From Paenibacillus_E allorhizoplanae (GTDB lineage: Bacteria > Bacillota > Bacilli > Paenibacillales > NBRC-103111), in NCBI RefSeq assembly GCF_927798215.1, contig NZ_CAKMMW010000006.1, positions 124,001-188,000 of the forward strand: DNA of 64,000 bases, in the 5' to 3' direction. The notes under the pieces are model-generated. The model had not been told where the DNA came from. It did no database searches and saw only the letters and a program-made list of their open reading frames with translations. A program made the position numbers and the translations under genes. Of this stretch, positions 49,881 to 58,170 are shown in pieces. How positions within the stretch are numbered: position 1 is the first letter of the stretch; every line of letters starts with the position of its first letter.

Positions 49881-51017
49881 TTAATTAGCTTCATTATGTC
49901 GAAAAGCTGGCAGTATGGTGGTTACGGTAAAATGTTGCTCATTCGAAATAAGAAGTTGCCCGCCAATTACTTTAATTCGTTCTTCCATACCAGATAAACC
50001 AAGTCCTTTAACCGTAGGCTCCATCTGACGTGTGCCATTATTGGAGACTTGCATGGTCACTTGATTGGCTGCGTATTGCAGCGTGATCTGAACGTATGTA
50101 GCAGCGCCATGCCGAATCGCATTAGAGATCGCTTCTTGCGCATTTCGGTAAAGAATGTATTCAAGGCTAGGATACAATTCATAAGGCATTCCCTGAATAT
50201 CGAGTTCAATGTCGATAGCGTTCTCTCGAGTTAGCTCATCAATTAACTTAGCCAAGGAATAACTTTGCAGCGAATACTTGTTCGGCTTCAATCGACGTAC
50301 AGTCGAACGAAGGAGTTCCATACTCTCACCGAGTTGATCGCGAACAGAACGTAACATCTCGGTACCTTTACTTGGTTGTGAGGGAAGGATGGTAAGTGAG
50401 GCCTCCATCATCATTTTGATTCGGATAAGCTTATGTCCTAAATCGTCATGCAAATCATGTGAGATGCGGTTACGTTCTTCCGTTTGGGCAATGTTCTCGA
50501 CTTTTCGGGCATAATCCATTAATTGAAGACGGGCCTCGTCCAAGGCATAATGCTGCTTTCGGAGTTGATCATAGAGCAGCTCAACATCATCTTTATTTTT
50601 TTTCATGCGCTGAAGCTGGAAAAAGAGGATGGCGATTGTGCAAAACATGACATTCGCAACGATGAAATACATAGATGATTGATTTTGCAAGGAAAAATTA
50701 AGAACCAGAAGCTGTAACAGGATTGCACCAACTTGCTGCTGCCGATTCAGCTTGGGTACGTATGTCAGAAGGGTTGAGAAGAACGAAAGAAACCAAACTC
50801 CTTCGAAGTGATAACTCATCCAGCCTGTACAGCCGATTTCAAGGAGGAGCATCCAGTTCGTGTTCGGGAAGCGTGTTCGCCTGATTTCGGTCAGGCCAAT
50901 AAATAAGAGTACGAATAGGGCATAGGTGTCATTGGATATGTAGGTTACCAAATACATGGAAGCGATCGCAGGTACAAGTAGGAGAAGATAGCGTATAAGT
51001 AAGAGTTGGTTTATCAA
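49881..51017 (-). CDS. NarL-type sensor histidine kinase (HisKA_3)
   Basis: 378 residues. About 1-135: five or six membrane helices with short loops, so sensing is probably within the membrane. About 140-180: coiled coil. His187 in RNRISHDLHDDLGHKLIRIK is the HisKA_3 acceptor; HATPase with NAQEAISNAIRHG and GLGLSGMEERIKVIGG. This layout is shared with DesK- and LiaS-like kinases. Start is TTG with AAGGATG upstream. It forms one operon with the regulator gene and is divergent from the ABC operon. Confidence 0.9.
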   Translation of the reverse strand: MINQLLLIRYLLLLVPAIASMYLVTYISNDTYALFVLLFIGLTEIRRTRFPNTNWMLLLEIGCTGWMSYHFEGVWFLSFFSTLLTYVPKLNRQQQVGAILLQLLVLNFSLQNQSSMYFIVANVMFCTIAILFFQLQRMKKNKDDVELLYDQLRKQHYALDEARLQLMDYARKVENIAQTEERNRISHDLHDDLGHKLIRIKMMMEASLTILPSQPSKGTEMLRSVRDQLGESMELLRSTVRRLKPNKYSLQSYSLAKLIDELTRENAIDIELDIQGMPYELYPSLEYILYRNAQEAISNAIRHGAATYVQITLQYAANQVTMQVSNNGTRQMEPTVKGLGLSGMEERIKVIGGQLLISNEQHFTVTTILPAFRHNEAN

Positions 51018-51097
51018 TCCAGATTCGCATCCTTTATCTTAGTAAAGAAAGTATAGCATACGACTTTTCGTTGGATAACACTTTTCTTTGCAAAAAT

Positions 51098-51117
51098 AAA
51101 GTGACTTTTGTCACTTT
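51098..51117. promoter_or_regulatory. Perfect palindrome, candidate regulator site of the ABC-2 operon
   Basis: AAAGTGAC-TTTT-GTCACTTT, 8-base arms without mismatch. A -10 TACAAT lies at 51160-51165 with a poor -35 (TGTCGA, 51138-51143), so the palindrome is centred about 64 bases before the expected start, where class I activators bind. Confidence 0.55.
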
Positions 51118-51201
51118 GTAAAATGACTTCTTCTACCTGTCGACTTGCTCACAAAAGCGTACAATTACGGTAATAAGTGCAGTGAAGAAAGGAAGAGATC
51201 T

Positions 51202-52137
51202 ATGAGCTTTGTTCAATTGAAGGATGTAGTTAAGAAATATGACAATCGTATTTCTGTCGATCATTTGAATCTGACGATTCGAGAAGGTGAAGTGTTTGGC
51301 TTGTTAGGCCCTAATGGAGCGGGCAAAAGCACAACGATTAAAATGCTAAGCGGATTACTGAAAATCGACCAAGGTGACATTCTGGTAGGTGGCAAATCTG
51401 TTGCTAAATACCCAATGGAAGTCAAACGTAATTTGGGGCTCGTGCCCCAAGATTTAGCGATATATGAAAACTTAACAGCTCAGGAGAACGTCACTTTTTT
51501 CGCTAAATTATATGGGTTGAGAGGAAAGTTGCTTAAGGAGCGAGTGGAGGAATCTTTAGCCTTTGTGGGACTTCTAGATCGTGCGAGTGATAAACCTAGT
51601 TCATTTTCAGGTGGCATGAAACGAAGACTTAATATTGCATGTGCCATCATGCATCAACCGAAGCTCATTATTATGGATGAACCAACGGTTGGGATCGACC
51701 CTCAATCACGTAATCATATTTTAGATTCTGTAAGAGAATTAAATCGAATGGGATCGACGATTCTATACACATCGCACTATATGGAAGAAGTGTCGGCCAT
51801 TTCGACGAGAGTCGGTATCATGGATCATGGTCATCTTATCGCTTGCGGAACACAGGAAGAGCTCCGTAATCAAGTTTCCCAAGACAATAAAATTGTGCTT
51901 CAAATTACGAACCTCACGGATCAAGCGGTTAAAGAGTTGAGGGAGTATCCGTTGATAAAACAGTTAAATGCTAATGACCAAACACTGGAACTGATCGTAA
52001 GTGCGTCGCAAAGTTATTTGCAAGATATCCTCTTCATTTTGTCTAAACATCAGGTTAAAATACAATCGCTCACGCAGGTGGAGCCTGATCTAGAAGCTTT
52101 GTTCCTGTCTTTGACCGGAAGAACCTTGAGAGATTAG
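51202..52137 (+). CDS. ABC transporter ATP-binding protein (DrrA/CcmA type)
   Basis: 311 residues: Walker A GLLGPNGAGKSTTIKM near 36, Q-loop GLVPQDLAIYENLTAQENVT near 80, signature SSFSGGMKRRLNIA near 133, Walker B LIIMDEPTVGIDPQSRNHI near 155 and YTSHYMEEVSAISTRV. A C-terminal domain of about 85 residues follows, as in DrrA-type drug and lipid exporters. AAAGGAAGAG precedes the ATG; the open frame runs 19 codons further upstream over the promoter region. First gene of a three-gene operon with two permeases. Confidence 0.92.
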   Translation: MSFVQLKDVVKKYDNRISVDHLNLTIREGEVFGLLGPNGAGKSTTIKMLSGLLKIDQGDILVGGKSVAKYPMEVKRNLGLVPQDLAIYENLTAQENVTFFAKLYGLRGKLLKERVEESLAFVGLLDRASDKPSSFSGGMKRRLNIACAIMHQPKLIIMDEPTVGIDPQSRNHILDSVRELNRMGSTILYTSHYMEEVSAISTRVGIMDHGHLIACGTQEELRNQVSQDNKIVLQITNLTDQAVKELREYPLIKQLNANDQTLELIVSASQSYLQDILFILSKHQVKIQSLTQVEPDLEALFLSLTGRTLRD

Positions 52138-52149
52138 GGGGAGATTCAC

Positions 52150-53334
52150 ATGCCAATTTGGACGATTGCTAAATATGAGATCATAAGGAAACTGCGGACC
52201 CGCTATGTGCTGTTGATTCAATTTCTGATGCCCCTACTGCTCATTTTTATTTTGGGATCAGCTCTTTCAGGCGTGTTTAAGGTCGAGGATAAAGTATTAA
52301 ATTCAGTGAAGGTTGATATTCTTCAATCGGATTCTGGAGCTTTGCGGGAAGGTTTTCAAAGTTTCTTGGCGTCTCAAGAGACCCTAAAGCACCTGCAAAC
52401 ACATGTGATATCAACACGCGAGGAAGCGATACAACGGTTGAAGGATGGAGAATCTGAATTTGCAGTCATCATCCCGGTCAATTTCAGCGCTCAAGTACAG
52501 GCGGGAAAAGCAGCCCAGTGGGAGATGATAGTGGGACATGATTATTTAAAAAATCTCACAGCTCAAATGGTGTTTCGTACCTATTTCGATAAAGTTAATC
52601 AGATACAAGCTATCCAGATTACATCTCGTACGTCGTCTTTGGAGCCTCTAAAGCAGGTCGAAGACGTATCTTCACAACGTGCTGATGCAAACCCTACGAT
52701 GGTACATGTAGGCCAATTAGCTGCTTCAAATAGCAACTACACGGCCATGCAATATTATGCGGCGTCGATTCTCGTTATGTTTTTATTATATTCGGGCATG
52801 ATCACTGCTTTTAGCTTACAGAATGAAAAGGTGAATCACACGTTATCTCGTTTGAATGGCATGCCTATTCATGAGTATCAAATTTTACTCGGCAAAATTA
52901 TTGGGAATATGTTCCTTTCTATTGGTCAGGTTGCAGTTATCATCGGTGCCACCAAGTTATTCTATGGTGTGGATTGGGGTTCTCAGTATCTAACACTCTT
53001 TCTTATTTGTTTATGTATGATTCTAGCTTCGATGAGTTTGGCCATCGTCGTCATGCTCCTCTTCCAATCAGATAGTACGATCGCGGTGACTTTTCAAACG
53101 GGCATTATGATCATGACATTCTTAAGTGGGGGCTTTACACCACTTCCTGATGGATTCCTTAAGCAAGTAGGTTCATACACGTTAAACTATTGGGGGATGC
53201 AAAGTATGTTTCAACTCATGCTGGGGAGAGAAACGACAATCGTAGCGCATCACTTATTGATTTTAGGTTGCATGGCCATTGGCTTGTCACTAATCGCATT
53301 TCTTGTTTACCGTAAAGGGGGATATCATGAATAG
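52150..53334 (+). CDS. ABC-2 type permease, first of pair (YhaP/YvfS type)
   Basis: 394 residues: helix 1 near 22-42, an extracytoplasmic region of about 150 residues, then five helices from about 205. QNEKVNHTLSRLNGMPIHEYQI near 228 is the ABC-2 segment before helix 3; FLSGGFTPLPDGFLKQVGSY near 318 is the conserved Pro-rich loop before the last helix. GGGGGAG precedes the ATG. Lies 12 bases after the ATPase gene and overlaps the next gene by 8 bases. Probably forms a heterodimeric membrane part with the following gene. Confidence 0.88.
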   Translation: MPIWTIAKYEIIRKLRTRYVLLIQFLMPLLLIFILGSALSGVFKVEDKVLNSVKVDILQSDSGALREGFQSFLASQETLKHLQTHVISTREEAIQRLKDGESEFAVIIPVNFSAQVQAGKAAQWEMIVGHDYLKNLTAQMVFRTYFDKVNQIQAIQITSRTSSLEPLKQVEDVSSQRADANPTMVHVGQLAASNSNYTAMQYYAASILVMFLLYSGMITAFSLQNEKVNHTLSRLNGMPIHEYQILLGKIIGNMFLSIGQVAVIIGATKLFYGVDWGSQYLTLFLICLCMILASMSLAIVVMLLFQSDSTIAVTFQTGIMIMTFLSGGFTPLPDGFLKQVGSYTLNYWGMQSMFQLMLGRETTIVAHHLLILGCMAIGLSLIAFLVYRKGGYHE

Positions 53335-54484
53335 TCTGGCGATCGCTCTAAATATGCTGCGCCGTTCCCTTTTTCAACGAAAAGGATTTCTCATGTATTT
53401 GGTTATTCCGGCTGCCGCGGTTTCACTCATTATTACTGTTCTTGGTAAACAAAGTGAGAATCGAGCAGACATCGCTTATCTTAATTTGGATCAAGGTGCA
53501 TTAGGCACACAGGTCGTACAAGAGTTAAGTGCATTACCTGATTATCGATTGACACTGGCTGCATCTGAAGCCGAATTGAAAAACGATGTTATTAAACAGA
53601 AGATAACGGGTGCCTTCATCCTTCCTGCAGATTTAAGTGAAAAGTTAATAGCAGGAGGAACTTTGCCGCATCTTGACATGTATCAACTCAATTCGAATGA
53701 ATCCACGATTACTTTCAAAATAAGTCTGGAAGGAATTCTTTCTAGATATCAAGATACGATTGCCTTATACAGGAAACAAAGTCTAACAGAGACTGATTTG
53801 AGAGAGATCACCTTGCAAACCATTTCTCAAATTCAAAAGTACCAAGTTAGTCCTGAAATAACGGATTTACATCTTTATACGAATCCTAACATGCATATCG
53901 TGATTGGATTAATGTTGATTTTTATGATGGGCTTAATGAACAATACAGTGTCTCTCGTTATGGAAGATCGAAGACTTCGTACATTAGCAAGAACGTACAC
54001 GGCGCCAGTACGCGCTTTTGAAATTGTAGCAGGAAATTTCTTGGGCAGTTTTGTTGTAGGTACACTTCAAGTGCTGGTTATCCTTTTCATTACTAGATAC
54101 GTGGCTGGATATGAGTACGGTCTCCCATTCGCATCTCATTTTGTCATTTTAGAATTTTTCTTGTTAGCAAGCATGGGAATTGCCAGTGCTGTAGCGAGTA
54201 TAGTGAAAAATGCGACCAATATGAACGTGATAAACGCTCTTGTTGTTACGCCAACCTGCATGTTAGGCGGATGTTTCTGGCCGATTAGTCTCATGCCGGA
54301 ATGGATGCAAAAGCTCGCAAACTTTGTCCCGCAAAAGTGGGCGCTCGATGCTATCGAGCGTATGTCTGCAGGTGAACCATTGTCTCAGCTTTGGATGAAT
54401 ATGGGGGTATTGGCTTTATTCGGTCTTATCCTACTGAGTATTGGCTCAGCAATCCTCAATCCGGCGGAGACTGAAGCGGGTTAA
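53327..54484 (+). CDS. ABC-2 type permease, second of pair
   Basis: 385 residues with the same architecture as the preceding permease: helix 1 near 20-40, an outer domain to about 190, five helices from about 193. MEDRRLRTLARTYTAPVRAFEI near 212 is the ABC-2 coupling segment and GGCFWPISLMPEWMQKLANF near 320 the Pro-rich loop. The ATG at 53327 has AAAGGGGG upstream and overlaps the first permease gene. The operon ends in a hairpin 13 bases after this gene. Confidence 0.88.
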   Translation: MNSLAIALNMLRRSLFQRKGFLMYLVIPAAAVSLIITVLGKQSENRADIAYLNLDQGALGTQVVQELSALPDYRLTLAASEAELKNDVIKQKITGAFILPADLSEKLIAGGTLPHLDMYQLNSNESTITFKISLEGILSRYQDTIALYRKQSLTETDLREITLQTISQIQKYQVSPEITDLHLYTNPNMHIVIGLMLIFMMGLMNNTVSLVMEDRRLRTLARTYTAPVRAFEIVAGNFLGSFVVGTLQVLVILFITRYVAGYEYGLPFASHFVILEFFLLASMGIASAVASIVKNATNMNVINALVVTPTCMLGGCFWPISLMPEWMQKLANFVPQKWALDAIERMSAGEPLSQLWMNMGVLALFGLILLSIGSAILNPAETEAG

Positions 54485-54492
54485 ATAAACTC

Positions 54493-54527
54493 AAAGGGCA
54501 GCACCTGAATTACGGGGCTGCCCTTTA
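54493..54527 (+). terminator. Terminator of the ABC-2 operon
   Basis: AAAGGGCAGC and GCTGCCCTTT with a 15-base loop; the trailing T run is short. It can also terminate the convergent YjcZ-type gene. Confidence 0.75.
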
Positions 54528-54541
54528 TCAATTGTGAAGTA

Positions 54542-54661
54542 TTAGATTACAAAAGCGCTAGTGATAATAACCAACAAGATGAAAAGAACCAAAATTGCTG
54601 CAGAAGATCCATAACCACCGCCACAGCCAACTCCACCAACACCTGCTACGCCATAACCCAT
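54542..54661 (-). CDS. YjcZ-family sporulation micro-protein
   Basis: 39 residues: a Gly/Tyr/Val-rich start (MGYGVAGVGGVGCGGGYG) followed by one membrane helix (AAILVLFILLVIITSAFVI). This is the layout of the YjcZ family of small spore proteins common in Bacillus and Paenibacillus. AGGGTG stands 6 bases before the ATG. On the minus strand CATATGCTA (54715-54707) fits the sigma-K -10 pattern CATA-NNN-TA. Likely made in the mother cell and located in a spore membrane or coat. Confidence 0.85.
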   Translation of the reverse strand: MGYGVAGVGGVGCGGGYGSSAAILVLFILLVIITSAFVI

Positions 54662-54805
54662 TTCATTCACCCTCTCTGTTTAAGTCTTGTTCATTGACTT
54701 TCGACATAGCATATGGAGCAATGGGGGAGATGGAATGGGCTATACCAGACTTCTGTTATGATTGTGCTGGTGTCCCTAGTCATATGCGGATTTTGTTTAA
54801 ATTTA

Positions 54806-54853
54806 TGGTATAATGATCGAATGGACAAGGAAGGGAGAATGATTGGAGAATGA
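54806..54853 (+). promoter_or_regulatory. Extended -10 promoter and 4-codon mini-ORF before the DUF6953-like gene
   Basis: TGGTATAAT at 54806-54814 is an extended -10. AAGGAAGGGAG is followed by ATG-ATT-GGA-GAA-TGA at 54839-54853, whose stop overlaps the next gene's ATG (54850) by 4 bases. The next gene has only a badly spaced site of its own, so coupling is plausible. Confidence 0.45.
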
Positions 54854-55080
54854 CAGCGAATGAAATTGCAGAGTGGATGCTGAATGAACTGAAATCGGCA
54901 GGGATTTTGTATCAAAAGGATGCCGTTGACTATATTGTTAAGAATTTTGGGGAATCTTATATTTATGTGAATGACAATGGGAATCAAGCCATTTCCAAAG
55001 AGGTTAAGAAAATCTTCAAGAAATTGCATGGCGGTAGAGCTGCATGGGAACGTGATGGATTTTTCTGGGGCTGGCATTAA
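54850..55080 (+). CDS. Small DUF6953-like protein
   Basis: 76 residues: EIAEWMLNELKSAGILYQKD, AVDYIVKNFGESYIYVNDNG, NQAISKEVKKIFKKL and the C-terminal VWERDG-like AAWERDGFFWGWH. I recall this pattern from the DUF6953 family (helix-strand-helix, function unknown); the name is from memory. GGAG lies only 1 base before the ATG, too close to serve it; translation is probably coupled to the mini-ORF at 54839. An extended -10 promoter lies 36 bases upstream. Confidence 0.75.
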   Translation: MTANEIAEWMLNELKSAGILYQKDAVDYIVKNFGESYIYVNDNGNQAISKEVKKIFKKLHGGRAAWERDGFFWGWH

Positions 55081-55270
55081 TCATAGGTTGGCGTGAACAT
55101 GGGCTGTAGCTGATGGCAAACAGGCATCGGCTTTTTTGTGCGCTTTCTTTTAAAAAAATATCCATAATCCAAGTTGCTAAAACATAGAATTCATAATAAG
55201 ATAACTGTAAGAACACAAGTTGTCTGAATATTTAAATAAATGGTTTGCGCCAATTATGGAGGGGATTGCC

Positions 55271-55867
55271 GTGAGTAAGAGTCATGAAGTGGAGTATTGC
55301 AACCTAGAGTTACGATTTGATCGCCGGCTAATCCGGAACTTCATTAAAGCCCTCATCCAAGAAGGATATTCGCTCTACTGGAACGAAAGTGAACTTCAGT
55401 TTATCATTTCTATTCGCACTGGACGAAAGCTGATTAAGCTGAAATTCGAACGGATTGGCGAGAAGTATAAGATTGTTGGCAATTATTCATTCAAAGATGA
55501 GAAGCTTGCTGAAATGATGGAGAAGCTGATCGGAGATACTCGCGGTCATGCCGTTGTAAAAAGATTTAAGGATCGGCAAATTCTCATTGAGAATATTATG
55601 TTCGGGGAAATCATCCGCATGGTGGAGATTAGCGGAATTGAACATAAGGTGCTGTATCAGAAGGAGCCTGCTGTGACCGTAGAAGAAGTCATGCAAGCAC
55701 TAAGATCGAAGAGGACAGATGAACGCATCCCTATTTTGCGCATGGAGCTTGATTATGAATTAGCTACGCTGCAAGATGCACTCTCATCCGGGGATACCAA
55801 AGCTGCGATGGAAAGTAAAGTTAAATTAATCGAATTGAGACAAGAAATGCTTCTATTGGAGATGTGA
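55271..55867 (+). CDS. Conserved-looking 198-residue protein of unknown function
   Basis: GTG start with GGAGGGG 6 bases upstream; the open frame runs 17 codons further without a better site. Product: N-terminal mixed region (ELRFDRRLIRNFIKALIQEG, LQFIISIRTGRKLIKLKFER), a middle part with KRFKDRQILIENIMFGEI, and a C-terminal helical hairpin (MELDYELATLQDALSSGDTK, VKLIELRQEMLLLEM). No signal peptide. I do not recognise a family. A terminator follows at 55889. Confidence 0.7.
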   Translation: MSKSHEVEYCNLELRFDRRLIRNFIKALIQEGYSLYWNESELQFIISIRTGRKLIKLKFERIGEKYKIVGNYSFKDEKLAEMMEKLIGDTRGHAVVKRFKDRQILIENIMFGEIIRMVEISGIEHKVLYQKEPAVTVEEVMQALRSKRTDERIPILRMELDYELATLQDALSSGDTKAAMESKVKLIELRQEMLLLEM

Positions 55868-55888
55868 GAATGAATAGTGTGCTGGGAT

Positions 55889-55928
55889 GAAAGAGAGCCT
55901 GTATGAACGTATACGGGACTCTCTTTTG
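55889..55928 (+). terminator. Terminator of the unknown 198-residue protein gene
   Basis: AAAGAGAG and CTCTCTTT with inner GTAT/ATAC arms and internal mismatches, ending TTTT. Confidence 0.7.
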
Positions 55929-55985
55929 TGTGTTTATAGGGCGAGAAGAATGAAACATATACAGGAATGAAGCTTTCGATTATAA

Positions 55986-56015
55986 TTGCTTCAATAAAAT
56001 TAAAGCGCTTATACT
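55986..56015 (+). promoter_or_regulatory. Promoter with LacI-type operator core, first LacI gene
   Basis: TTGCTT (55986-55991) and TATACT (56010-56015) are 18 bases apart. The palindrome AAGCGCTT at 56003-56010, the usual core of LacI-family operators and close to a cre site, overlaps the -10, suited to autorepression. Confidence 0.55.
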
Positions 56016-56044
56016 TTTTAGGGTGAATTACAGGAGTTGAAGCC

Positions 56045-57049
56045 ATGAAAGTCAGTATTTTTGATGTTGCGAAGAAAAGTGGACTTTCTGTGGTCACCGT
56101 CTCCCGCGTAATCAATCAAGCAGGTACGGTGCGGGAGGGAAATCGGCAAAAGGTGCTGCAAGCCATGAAGGAGCTGGACTATCAGCCGAACGCAGCTGCT
56201 CGCAGTTTAGCTAGAGGTAAGACAGGCATCATTGGTGTTGCGATTTCGACACTCAATGATTCATTCTTCGATGCCGTTGTGAAAGAAATGGATGATCGTC
56301 TAGCAGAACGGGGCTATTTTCTTGCTTTATCAGTCTCGACCGACGTGTTCAAATCCTTTGAGAATTCTTTATTTCAAGAAGATCGCGTAGATGGGTTAGT
56401 CGTCTTGTCTCCCACAAATGAATTTGCTTATGTAACGGAATTGGAAAAGAAGAAAATCCCTTTTGTGCTGATTGATAACCAGTATTGTCATGAATCGGTT
56501 TCGTCCGTCATTGTGGATAATTTCATCGGTGGCTATGAAGCTACCAAACATCTAATTGATCTCGGGCATCAAACAATTGCTCATATTCGTGGGCCAGAGC
56601 CTTTCTTGAGCAGTGCTGAACGTGAGCGTGGATATATTCATGCGATGCTGGAGGCAGGTTTGACTGAACTGTGGATTGAACAAGGCGAATTTAGCGTATC
56701 TTCTGGCTACGATATTGCAGACGGTTGGATACGTAACGTGAAGGTACCCACTGCTGTATTAGCAGCAGATGATTTCATTGCAATCGGCTTGATGGATGCA
56801 TTTAAAACCGTAGGTTACCAGATTCCCAAAGATATTTCGATCGTAGGATTCGACGATCAAGTATTCGCTTCTGAATTTCGTCCGCATTTAACAACTGTGC
56901 GTCAACCTGCAGGCGAGCTAGGGCGTTGCGCTGTCGATGAATTAATACGAAAGATCAATGGTGTGGCAGACGCAGACACATATCACACGATAAAGTTGCT
57001 GCCTGAGCTAGTGGTGAGACAATCGACTGCAAAGAGATTTCATAAATAA
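56045..57049 (+). CDS. LacI-family transcriptional regulator (first)
   Basis: 334 residues. N-terminal helix-turn-helix with hinge: IFDVAKKSGLSVVTVSRVIN, then YQPNAAARSLARGKTGIIGV. The periplasmic-binding-protein-like ligand domain has DRVDGLVVLSPTN, LIDLGHQTIAHIRGP, PTAVLAADDFIAIG and VGFDDQVFASEFRPHLTTVRQ. Its own promoter contains a LacI-type operator, and a hairpin follows it, so it is transcribed apart from the sugar-acid operon. It probably senses a sugar or sugar acid. A second paralogous regulator follows. Confidence 0.9.
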   Translation: MKVSIFDVAKKSGLSVVTVSRVINQAGTVREGNRQKVLQAMKELDYQPNAAARSLARGKTGIIGVAISTLNDSFFDAVVKEMDDRLAERGYFLALSVSTDVFKSFENSLFQEDRVDGLVVLSPTNEFAYVTELEKKKIPFVLIDNQYCHESVSSVIVDNFIGGYEATKHLIDLGHQTIAHIRGPEPFLSSAERERGYIHAMLEAGLTELWIEQGEFSVSSGYDIADGWIRNVKVPTAVLAADDFIAIGLMDAFKTVGYQIPKDISIVGFDDQVFASEFRPHLTTVRQPAGELGRCAVDELIRKINGVADADTYHTIKLLPELVVRQSTAKRFHK

Positions 57050-57059
57050 ATGGTTTTGG

Positions 57060-57084
57060 ACTCCCTGAGAAGGGAGTTTTTTGG
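57060..57084 (+). terminator. Terminator after the first LacI gene
   Basis: ACTCCC and GGGAGT with a TGAGAA loop, followed by TTTTTT. Confidence 0.75.
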
Positions 57085-57100
57085 TCTCCCGAAAAGACTA

Positions 57101-57130
57101 TTGTTAACGTGTGCATAGATGTGATATGCT
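57101..57130 (+). promoter_or_regulatory. Candidate promoter of the sugar-acid operon with a cre-like site
   Basis: TTGTTA (57101-57106) and TATGCT (57125-57130), 18-base spacing. TTGTTAACGTGTGCA at 57101-57115 fits the catabolite response element with two mismatches and could equally be a LacI-type site. Confidence 0.45.
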
Positions 57131-57148
57131 TCTGTTAGAGGTGAATGT

Positions 57149-58153
57149 ATGAGCGCAACTATTAAGGATATTGCGAAGCTCGCGGGTGTTTCCCACACGA
57201 CAGTTTCCAGAGCGTTGAACAACAGTCCGCTCATCCAAGAGGAGACGAAGGAGCGCATTCGCATCATCGCTGAACAGCTGGATTACACGCCGAATTATAA
57301 TGCGAAAAGTTTAGTGCTGGATCGTTCGTATAACTTGGGGCTATTCTTTACCACACTAAGCAATGGAACTTCCGCTGGTTTCTTCTACGAAGCCATACGA
57401 GGGGTTAACTCCGTGATTCGAGATCGCTACCAATTGATTGTCAAAGGTATTGATGATTACACTAGCTTTCATTCCATCACCAAGAAGAGCTTTGACGGCA
57501 TTATTATTGTTAGCCAAAGTGACGATGATGGGCCGATCATTGAGCATATTGCGAACAAAGGGATTCCGCTCGTCGTATTGAATCGGCCAGTGGACACCGC
57601 CGGTGTTCTGAATGTCCTCTCTGATGAGGAGCAAGGTGCTTTTCACGCAGGAGCTTACCTTGTGAATCAGGGTCATAAGAAAATCGCCTTAATCGAGGGG
57701 CGCAAGGGTTTTAAATCTGCGCAGAATCGCAAGGCTGGCTTCGAACGAGCTATGGAGCATTATGGGATTTCCATTCCTGCTGCGTTCCGCATGCCGGGAT
57801 TGTACGATTTGGAAAGCGGTCATCAAGCGATGCAGCAATTTTTGAGCCTCGAAGAGAGACCGACAGCGGTTTTTTGCTGCAATGATGAGATGGCACTGGG
57901 AGCCATTAAAGCTGTTTTTGAAGCAGGTTTACATGTTCCTAAAGATATCTCCGTGGTTGGTTTTGATGATACGGTATTCGCGGCATATGTGACACCTGCC
58001 TTAACGACCGTGCGCAGACCGATCGAACAAATTAGCAAAGAAGGCGCACTGCGTCTCTTAGGTAATATAGAGAATAAATTGCATACAACAGAGCAAGTTT
58101 TATTGCGAACCGAATTAATTGTTCGTGAATCTGTGCAATTATTACAAGTATAA
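57149..58153 (+). CDS. LacI-family transcriptional regulator (second)
   Basis: 334 residues, same length as the preceding regulator but clearly different in sequence. HTH: TIKDIAKLAGVSHTTVSRAL, then YTPNYNAKSLVLDRSYNLG. Ligand domain: SFDGIIIVSQSDDDGPIIEH, LVNQGHKKIALIEGRKGF, PTAVFCCNDEMALG and VGFDDTVFAAYVTPALTTVRR. GAGGTG precedes the ATG. It is 17 bases upstream of the LarA-family gene and so most likely the operon's own regulator, responding to gluconate, mannonate or fructuronate. Confidence 0.9.
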   Translation: MSATIKDIAKLAGVSHTTVSRALNNSPLIQEETKERIRIIAEQLDYTPNYNAKSLVLDRSYNLGLFFTTLSNGTSAGFFYEAIRGVNSVIRDRYQLIVKGIDDYTSFHSITKKSFDGIIIVSQSDDDGPIIEHIANKGIPLVVLNRPVDTAGVLNVLSDEEQGAFHAGAYLVNQGHKKIALIEGRKGFKSAQNRKAGFERAMEHYGISIPAAFRMPGLYDLESGHQAMQQFLSLEERPTAVFCCNDEMALGAIKAVFEAGLHVPKDISVVGFDDTVFAAYVTPALTTVRRPIEQISKEGALRLLGNIENKLHTTEQVLLRTELIVRESVQLLQV

Positions 58154-58170
58154 GAAAGTGGGGAAAGTCG

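Noticed and set aside
54595..54813. 72-residue plus-strand frame (His-rich) overlapping the YjcZ-type gene
   Set aside because: It is the reverse strand of the Gly/Tyr-rich micro-gene, with no binding site; its His and Pro runs mirror the GGT/GGC codons.
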